64,000 bases of DNA from JAPLJU01 sp036725345 (GTDB lineage Bacteria > Desulfobacterota > Syntrophia > Syntrophales > UBA2192). A program made the position numbers and the translations under genes. Position 1 is the first letter of the stretch. Every line of letters starts with the position of its first letter. The stretch is from contig DAIMEJ010000001.1 in assembly GCA_036725345.1 (NCBI GenBank), positions 489,665 through 553,664 of the forward strand. The letters run 5' to 3'. Of the stretch, positions 58,469 through 64,000 are shown piece after piece. The notes beneath the pieces were generated by a model. The model was not told where the DNA came from and searched no databases. It saw only the letters and a program-made list of their open reading frames with translations.

Positions 58469-59788
58469 ATGAACGTCGCGGTGACCACTTTGGGGTGCAA
58501 GGTGAATCAGTGCGAGTCCGCAGGGATGATCGACGCGCTCGCCGGCCGCGGCCACCGCGTCGTCGGCTTCAATGAGATGGCCGACGTTTACATCATCAAC
58601 ACCTGCGCCGTCACGGCGAGGACCGACTTCCAGTCCCGTCAGCTCGTCCGTCGCGCCCACCGGAGAAACCCCGAGGCAGCGATCGTCGTGACGGGCTGCT
58701 ACGCCCAGGTCTTCCCCGATGCCGCGGCGACACTGCCCGGCGTCGCCCTCGTTGCGGGCAACCCGGAGAAAGAGGAAATCCCCTCGCTCATCGAAAAATT
58801 GGCGCGAGGCAGACAGGAAATTCTCATCTCCGACATCCGCCGCATGGAGTCCTGCGCCGGACCTCCCGCCGCGAGGTTTCACGGTCACACGAGGGCCTTT
58901 CTCAAAATCCAGGACGGCTGCGACGCTTTCTGCAGTTACTGCATCGTTCCTTTCGCCCGTGGGAAAAGCAGGAGTCTCCCGCTGAAAGACGTCCTAGAGA
59001 GGGCCTCTCTTCTCGCGGGTGCCGGCCACCGGGAGATCGTCCTCACGGGTGTGCACCTCGGCGCCTATGGGGCGGACCTCCGGCCGAAGGCGGATCTCCT
59101 GACCCTGTGCAGGACGATCGAGGAAAACGGTCCCGTCCGGCGGCTGAGGCTCAGTTCCATCGAGCCCCGTGAAGTGAGCGACGGGATGATCGAGTACCTG
59201 GCAAATTCAAAGACCCTCTGCGCGCATCTGCACATCCCGCTCCAGAGCGGCGACGACGACATCCTCCGGCTCATGGGAAGGGAATACGACAGGGCCTTCT
59301 TCAAGAACCTTGCTGAAAAAATCACGTCCGCCCTGCCAGAGGCGGCCGTCGGCATCGACGTGATGACCGGGTTCCCGGGCGAGGACGACGGGGCCTTTGA
59401 GAGGACCCTGGAGTTTGTGGAGGGCCTCCCCGTCGCCTATCTCCACGTCTTCCCCTACTCGGAGCGGCCGGGGACGGCGGCGGTGAAACTGCCCGGCAGG
59501 GTTTCCGGTGCCATCAGGTCATCTCGAGGGGAGAGGATGAGGAGCCTGGGGCAGAAGAAGCGGCTGGCCTTTGTGGGACGTTTTCTCGGGAAAACGCTGA
59601 AGGTCCTCGTTGAAGACCGGCGGGACCGCGCGACGGGAATGCTGAAAGGTTTTTCAAGAAACTACATACCCGTTCTCATCGATAAAGGCGATTCCTCCCT
59701 TGTCAACCGGGAGATCGATGTTGTAGTGATAGGCACAACCGGCGGAAGCGCCATCGGGAGGGCGTCGAGAGTGGATCAAAATGGATGA
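58469..59788 (+). CDS. mtaB: tRNA N6-threonylcarbamoyladenosine(37) methylthiotransferase
   Basis: A 439-residue radical SAM methylthiotransferase. The N-terminal domain has VTTLGCKVNQCES with two of its three cluster cysteines and the third in VTGCYAQ. The radical SAM motif is CDAFCSYCIVPFARG, and the C-terminal TRAM-type domain covers about residues 365-430. The start context (LGCKVNQ) is that of MtaB rather than MiaB, so it likely adds the methylthio group to t6A37. The ATG at 58469 is preferred. It follows mnmA by 5 bases and overlaps rnc by 8 bases. Confidence 0.93.
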   Translation: MNVAVTTLGCKVNQCESAGMIDALAGRGHRVVGFNEMADVYIINTCAVTARTDFQSRQLVRRAHRRNPEAAIVVTGCYAQVFPDAAATLPGVALVAGNPEKEEIPSLIEKLARGRQEILISDIRRMESCAGPPAARFHGHTRAFLKIQDGCDAFCSYCIVPFARGKSRSLPLKDVLERASLLAGAGHREIVLTGVHLGAYGADLRPKADLLTLCRTIEENGPVRRLRLSSIEPREVSDGMIEYLANSKTLCAHLHIPLQSGDDDILRLMGREYDRAFFKNLAEKITSALPEAAVGIDVMTGFPGEDDGAFERTLEFVEGLPVAYLHVFPYSERPGTAAVKLPGRVSGAIRSSRGERMRSLGQKKRLAFVGRFLGKTLKVLVEDRRDRATGMLKGFSRNYIPVLIDKGDSSLVNREIDVVVIGTTGGSAIGRASRVDQNG

Positions 59789-60485
59789 GGACAGGATCCT
59801 CGAGCTCCGGGATCTCGAGGAGGCGCTTTCATACCGCTTCGGCGACATCGTCCTCCTGGACGAAGCCCTGACGCACCGGTCATACAGCCACGAAAACCCC
59901 CGGCTGCCGCAGCGGGACAACGAGAGGCTCGAGTTCCTGGGAGACGCGGTGCTTTCGCTCTGCATCGGGCACCTGCTGGTGGAGAGATTCCCGTCGGAGG
60001 CGGAGGGGCCGCTCTCGAAGAAAAGGGCCGCCCTCGTGAATGAAGCGCCCCTCTGCAGTCTCGCCGGGAGACTGGGGCTCGGCGGATACCTTCTTCTCGG
60101 CCGCGGCGAGGAGGCCTCCGGGGGCCGCACGAAGCCGTCGATTCTCGCTGACGCTCTCGAGGCCGTGATCGCCGCCGTCTTTCTCGACGGAGGGTATGAA
60201 AAGGCAAATCGTTTGATTCGCCGTCTCTACGAACCTCTTCTCGAGGAGGACAGTCCGGTCACGCAGTTCCGGGATTATAAGTCTGAGCTCCAGGAGTTGA
60301 GCCAGACAAGGTTTCAGAAGATGCCGTCATACGCGCTCACCAGGGAGTCCGGTCCCGATCACGAAAAGTCTTTCGAAGTGCGCCTGACCATCCCCGGTGT
60401 CGTGACGGCGTCGGGGACCGGACGGAGCAAGAAAGAGGCTGAGCAGGAGGCGGCGATGGTAGCGCTGGAGACCCTCGGGGATTGA
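59781..60485 (+). CDS. rnc: Ribonuclease III
   Basis: A 234-residue RNase III. The catalytic motif NERLEFLGDAVLSLCIGHLL and the second acidic region LADALEAVIAAVFLDGGYEK are present in the endonuclease domain (residues 1-155). The double-stranded RNA-binding domain follows (about 160-230; DYKSELQELSQ, then GTGRSKKEAEQEAAMVALE). The enzyme processes rRNA precursors and structured mRNAs. It overlaps the mtaB stop by 8 bases and is followed, as in many bacteria of this group, by a radical SAM gene and era. Confidence 0.96.
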   Translation: MDEDRILELRDLEEALSYRFGDIVLLDEALTHRSYSHENPRLPQRDNERLEFLGDAVLSLCIGHLLVERFPSEAEGPLSKKRAALVNEAPLCSLAGRLGLGGYLLLGRGEEASGGRTKPSILADALEAVIAAVFLDGGYEKANRLIRRLYEPLLEEDSPVTQFRDYKSELQELSQTRFQKMPSYALTRESGPDHEKSFEVRLTIPGVVTASGTGRSKKEAEQEAAMVALETLGD

Positions 60486-60501
60486 GTCGAGGCCGATCGT
60501 C

Positions 60502-61575
60502 ATGACGGAAAAACCATACATTGTCCCGATCTTCCTGACACGGGCGGGGTGTAGGCACCATTGCGCCTTTTGCAACGCAGGCAAGATCGCGGGCGGGGAA
60601 ACGGCCGACTGGACGGAGAAGAAATTTATCGCCGAGGTCGAGAAACACCTCTCCCGGCCGCACCGCAAGAGAACGACGCGCCAGATCGCCTTCTACGGCG
60701 GGAATTTCACGGGAATCGAGGAAACCGCTCAGAGGCGACTTCTTCATTACGCGAAGCGGTATGTCGACGGGGGACTCGTCGATTCGATCCGTGTCTCGAC
60801 AAGGCCCGACTGCATCGACCGCCAGGCCATGAAGCTGCTGAAGGCGCACGGGGTCGCGACCGTCGAGATCGGCGCCCAGTCCATGGATGACGCGGTCCTA
60901 GAAAAGAGCCTGAGGGGTCACACATCGGCCGATGTGAAAGAGGCCGTGGTTCGGCTGACGTCGGAGGGCTTCGAAACGGGTATTCATCTCATGGTCGGGC
61001 TCCCGGGGGAAAGCCGCGCGGGGTTTCGAAAATCCGTCCAGGCCGTCGTCGATCTGCGGCCTGACACGGTGCGCATCCACCCCACCCTTGTTTTCGAGGA
61101 CACGGCCCTTGCCGGAATGTACCGGCGCGGGGAATACACACCCCTTTCCACGGAGGAAGCCGTTGACCTCTGCAAGTACGCCCTCGCTCGTTTCGCAAAA
61201 GCCGGGATCCCCGTCATCCGCCTCGGACTCCAGACAACGGAGGTGATGGCGGAGGCGGGAAGCGTTCTCGCGGGGCCCTACCACCCCGCCTTTCGCTCTC
61301 TTGTCGATAGCGCTCTTTTTTGCGACATGGCCCTGGAACTCGCGTCCGTCGCGTCCGAAGGAGAAAAGCCGGGGAAAATGCCCCTCACTTTTTTCATGTC
61401 GCCGAAGGACGTCTCGAGTTTTCTGGGGCTCCGGCGGACGAATCTCGCAAAACTGAGAGAACGATACGGAAGAGAGATCGCCTACGGCACCGATTCATTG
61501 ATGCCCCGCGGCGCCCTGGCCGTGAAGTGCGGCGGGAAAATTCTCGAACGTCGGATTGAAAATCTTAACGGGTAA
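60502..61575 (+). CDS. Elp3-like radical SAM protein
   Basis: A 357-residue radical SAM protein. The cluster motif is CRHHCAFC (C17, C21, C24), which has the CxxxCxxC spacing. QIAFYGGNFTGIE is the GGE-like SAM site, and TVEIGAQSMDDAVLEKSLRG belongs to the Elp3/HemN-like barrel. The C-terminal part lacks an acetyltransferase domain. This group lies between rnc and era in many Deltaproteobacteria and Clostridia and is uncharacterised; a tRNA or rRNA modification is an inference from the neighbourhood. It lies 16 bases after rnc and 15 bases before era. Confidence 0.9.
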   Translation: MTEKPYIVPIFLTRAGCRHHCAFCNAGKIAGGETADWTEKKFIAEVEKHLSRPHRKRTTRQIAFYGGNFTGIEETAQRRLLHYAKRYVDGGLVDSIRVSTRPDCIDRQAMKLLKAHGVATVEIGAQSMDDAVLEKSLRGHTSADVKEAVVRLTSEGFETGIHLMVGLPGESRAGFRKSVQAVVDLRPDTVRIHPTLVFEDTALAGMYRRGEYTPLSTEEAVDLCKYALARFAKAGIPVIRLGLQTTEVMAEAGSVLAGPYHPAFRSLVDSALFCDMALELASVASEGEKPGKMPLTFFMSPKDVSSFLGLRRTNLAKLRERYGREIAYGTDSLMPRGALAVKCGGKILERRIENLNG

Positions 61576-61590
61576 GGGGGTCGCCCCAGG

Positions 61591-62493
61591 ATGGCGGAGA
61601 AATCTTTCAAATCGGGTTTTGTGGGGATCATCGGCCGGCCCAATGTCGGGAAGTCCACGCTTCTCAACACCTTCCTCGGTGAGAAGGTCGCCATCACCAC
61701 GCCGAAGCCGCAGACGACGAGAAACCGCATCCTCGGGATCATGAACATCGACGGCGGTCAGATCGTCTTTCTCGACACGCCGGGTATTCACAGGGCCAAA
61801 ACGCCCCTGAACGTTCACATGGTGGAGTCCGCCATGGGGACCTTCGGGGAAGCGGACGTCCTTCTCCTCCTCGTCGAGGCAGACAGGGGCTGGCACGACG
61901 AGGACTCTTTCATCCTCGATTCGCTGAAGAGCATCAGGATCCCCGTCATCCTTGTCATCAACAAGATCGACCTGGTCAAGAAAGAGGCGCTTCTGCCCCT
62001 CATCGACACCCTCAAGGACATTTACGCTTTCGAGGAGATCGTCCCCATTTCGGCCCTGAAGGGCTTCGGCGTCGACCGGTTGACGGACATCCTCCGGCGG
62101 CTTCTCCCCGAAGGCCCGAAACTCTTCCCCGATGACATGATCACGGACCGGACGGAACGCTTCATCGCCGCCGAGATCATCCGGGAGAAGATCCTTCTTC
62201 TCACGCGCCAGGAAATCCCCTACGCGACGGCCGTCGTGGTGGAGGCCTTCAAGGAGGAGGAAGAGAAAAATTTCATTCGTATCCAGGCCGCTATCATCGT
62301 TGAAAAGGACTCCCAGAAAGGGATCGTCATCGGCAAAAAAGGGGCCATGCTCAAGGACATAGGCCGTCAGGCCAGGATGGACCTGGAGCGGTTTTTCAAC
62401 GCCCGTATATACCTCGAGCTTTTTGTCAAGGTCCGCAAGGACTGGACCCGTGACGAGAGGCTGCTCAAGGAACTGGGTTATTCCGAAAAATAG
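61591..62493 (+). CDS. era: GTPase Era
   Basis: A 300-residue Era of normal length. The GTPase motifs are GRPNVGKSTLLN (G1), LDTPGIH (G3) and VINKIDLV (G4). The C-terminal KH domain shows VIGKKGAMLKDIGRQARMDL. It binds the 3' end of 16S rRNA and assists 30S subunit maturation. The gene starts 15 bases after the radical SAM gene; a purine-rich site (AAGGGGG) precedes the ATG. The lpdA gene follows after 22 bases. Confidence 0.97.
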   Translation: MAEKSFKSGFVGIIGRPNVGKSTLLNTFLGEKVAITTPKPQTTRNRILGIMNIDGGQIVFLDTPGIHRAKTPLNVHMVESAMGTFGEADVLLLLVEADRGWHDEDSFILDSLKSIRIPVILVINKIDLVKKEALLPLIDTLKDIYAFEEIVPISALKGFGVDRLTDILRRLLPEGPKLFPDDMITDRTERFIAAEIIREKILLLTRQEIPYATAVVVEAFKEEEEKNFIRIQAAIIVEKDSQKGIVIGKKGAMLKDIGRQARMDLERFFNARIYLELFVKVRKDWTRDERLLKELGYSEK

Positions 62494-62515
62494 AAGACAG
62501 GTTGGAGACGGGAAC

Positions 62516-63889
62516 ATGGCGGACAGGAAAAGGCTCACCATCATCGGAGGCGGTGTCGCGGGTTACCCCGCGGCGATCCGGGCGGCCCGGCTGGGCGCGG
62601 AGGTCACCCTGATCGAACGAGAGGCCGTCGGCGGGACCTGCCTGAACCGCGGGTGCATCCCGACCAAGGCCCTTCTTCAGTCCGCGGAGACCATTGCGCG
62701 CATCCGGGAGTCGGAAACCTTCGGTGTCCGCGTCAGCGGCGTTGAACTGGATTTCAGGACCGTCATGAACAGAAAGGCGGCTGTCGTCGAAAGGCTCTCA
62801 AAAGGCGTCGGGAGCCTCCTGGCGGCGAAAAAAATCAGGGTCCTGAACGGCACCGCCGAATTTGTGGACTCAAGAACCGTCCGCGTCCTCGAGACGGATG
62901 AAAAGATCGCAACGGACTGCATCCTCATCGCCACCGGCTCGAAGCCCTCCTGCCCTCCTATAGAGGGCCTCGAATCGGCGGGCGCATGGAACAGCGACGA
63001 CATCCTCGGCATGGAGAGCACACCCGCACGCACGGTCATCATCGGCGGCGGCTTCATCGGCGTCGAACTCGCCCAGCTCCTGAAGGCCTTCGGCTCGGAC
63101 GTGACCATCCTCGAAATCATGCCCCAGATTGTCCCCGGCGTTGATCGCGAAATCGCCGCCACTCTCCAGAGGCTCCTTTCGAGATCCGGCGTGAGGGTCA
63201 TGACGTCCGCCCGTGTCGGCAGGGTATCCGCGGGCGCCGATGGTAAAAGCGTTTTTTGCTCCTGCGAGGACCGCTCCGAAGAGCTGACGGCCGACAGGGT
63301 TATCATCGCCACGGGGAGGAAACCAGACTTCTCCCGTCTGGGCATCGACCGCGTCGGCATCGAAACCGCGAAAGGGGCCATTGCCGTAAACGACAGGCTG
63401 GAGACATCCGTGCCGGGCGTATACGCGGCGGGTGACGTCATCGGCGGTATCATGCTCGCGCACGTGGCCACGGCCGAGGGAAACCTGGCGGCGAGAAACA
63501 TCATGGGCGCGGACCTCCGCATGGATCACAGCGTCGTGCCCGGCTGCGTCTACAGCCGTCCGGAGATTGCCGCCGTAGGGCTCACGGAGGAGCAGGCAAA
63601 AGCGGCAGGGGAAATCGAGATCGGCCGCTTCTTCTTCCGGGCAAACGGAAAGGCCGTCATCATGAACGAGATAGACGGCATGGTGAAGATCGTCTCGGAA
63701 AGGAAGAGCGGGCGCGTGCTGGGCGTCCACATACTGGGACCCCACGCGACGGACCTCATCTCCGAAGCGGTCCTCGGCATGAAGCTCGGCATGACCATAA
63801 GGGATCTCGCCGAGGCGATCCACCCGCACCCGTCGCTCTCGGAAGTGATCATGGAAGCAGCCCAGGGCATGGACAAATCTGCGATTTGA
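62516..63889 (+). CDS. lpdA: Dihydrolipoyl dehydrogenase
   Basis: A 457-residue pyridine nucleotide-disulfide oxidoreductase. The FAD site reads LTIIGGGVAGYPAAIRAARL and the redox disulfide is in GGTCLNRGCIPTKA (C42, C47). The NAD site is VIIGGGFIGVELAQLLKAFG. The C-terminal active-site region reads HPHPSLSE, which matches the catalytic His-x-x-x-x-Glu of lipoamide dehydrogenase. It oxidises dihydrolipoamide in 2-oxo acid dehydrogenase or glycine cleavage complexes; no other complex genes are in the window. The ATG at 62516 is supported by GGAG upstream. Confidence 0.93.
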   Translation: MADRKRLTIIGGGVAGYPAAIRAARLGAEVTLIEREAVGGTCLNRGCIPTKALLQSAETIARIRESETFGVRVSGVELDFRTVMNRKAAVVERLSKGVGSLLAAKKIRVLNGTAEFVDSRTVRVLETDEKIATDCILIATGSKPSCPPIEGLESAGAWNSDDILGMESTPARTVIIGGGFIGVELAQLLKAFGSDVTILEIMPQIVPGVDREIAATLQRLLSRSGVRVMTSARVGRVSAGADGKSVFCSCEDRSEELTADRVIIATGRKPDFSRLGIDRVGIETAKGAIAVNDRLETSVPGVYAAGDVIGGIMLAHVATAEGNLAARNIMGADLRMDHSVVPGCVYSRPEIAAVGLTEEQAKAAGEIEIGRFFFRANGKAVIMNEIDGMVKIVSERKSGRVLGVHILGPHATDLISEAVLGMKLGMTIRDLAEAIHPHPSLSEVIMEAAQGMDKSAI

Positions 63890-64000
63890 ATTATGAGTTT
63901 TGAATGTTGAATTTTGAATTATCAAAAATGAACCTGCTTGAATCAACTCAAAACTTAAAACTTGTATATTAAATCCCTATCGCAAAGTTTAAAGTTTATG
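63890..64000. other. Gene-free end of the window with simple TTGAAT-type repeats
   Basis: After lpdA the sequence is AT-rich and contains imperfect tandem units of TTGAAT and TTTTGAA (about 63885-63940) and related AAACTTAAAACTT strings. I see no gene start or terminator before the window ends. Confidence 0.5.

Overview
The window looks like a chromosomal segment of a GC-rich, anaerobic or microaerophilic Gram-negative bacterium, most likely a member of the former Deltaproteobacteria (Desulfobacterota, syntroph or sulfate-reducer-like). The main arguments are the mnmA-mtaB-rnc-radical SAM-era-lpdA housekeeping block, an outer-membrane TolC/type I secretion operon, many lipoproteins, ferredoxin-type oxidoreductases, a selenoprotein, and PAS-rich two-component signalling. 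This placement is inference from gene content; no rRNA gene is present.

Layout. 1-221: tail of an MFS transporter, followed by a long intergenic stretch with a strongly foldable element (281-400). 878-3124: a deoxyhypusine-synthase-like enzyme, a C39-fold peptidase and a helical protein. 3493-8167: a NarL-type response regulator and a 1343-residue cytoplasmic sensor kinase with seven PAS domains and one GAF domain; two PAS domains are a recent tandem duplication. 8537-18775: a stress and metal-handling island with UspA, an Hsp20 remnant, Met/Gly-rich exported proteins, a TPR protein, lipoproteins and a CopA-type copper ATPase. 18927-20922: a radical SAM/SPASM enzyme broken by one base in a G7 run, preceded by an overlapping 35-residue peptide gene with an excellent ribosome binding site, and a methyltransferase: a candidate RiPP-type system. 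21007-23530: DUF1059, a Tat-exported dienelactone-hydrolase-like protein, and exported MsrA and MsrB. 23880-31557: DUF3300 and DUF2950 exported proteins, a thioesterase, an alpha/beta hydrolase, and a WD40-caspase protein interrupted by a frameshift. 31558-41882: a mixed accessory region with gene remnants (acyl-CoA dehydrogenase, superoxide dismutase), a solitary DNA adenine methyltransferase, a patatin, a YihY-type membrane protein, an acetoacetate-decarboxylase-family protein and a C_GCAxxG_C_C protein whose first motif cysteine is encoded by UGA. 42144-46912: a complete type I secretion operon without a visible substrate. 47196-49480: an acetyltransferase and a lipoprotein cluster with a FlgO-like protein. 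49708-57139: an old yellow enzyme, a membrane-fused spermidine-synthase-like protein, MoaE-like, DciA-like, TrmN6-like, DUF1015 and NIL-ferredoxin genes. 57363-63889: the mnmA-mtaB-rnc-rSAM-era-lpdA block.

How the genes fit together. The 8.5-23.5 kb region reads as a periplasmic copper and oxidative-stress module: Met-rich proteins could bind Cu(I), CopA exports it, and exported MsrA/MsrB could repair oxidised methionine. The most notable items are the unannotated selenoprotein at 37994-38473, with a recognisable SECIS-like hairpin, and the peptide-plus-radical-SAM pair at 18927-20117. Three gene remnants and three frameshifted genes suggest either local decay or base-level errors in the assembly; homopolymer G runs are involved in at least one case.
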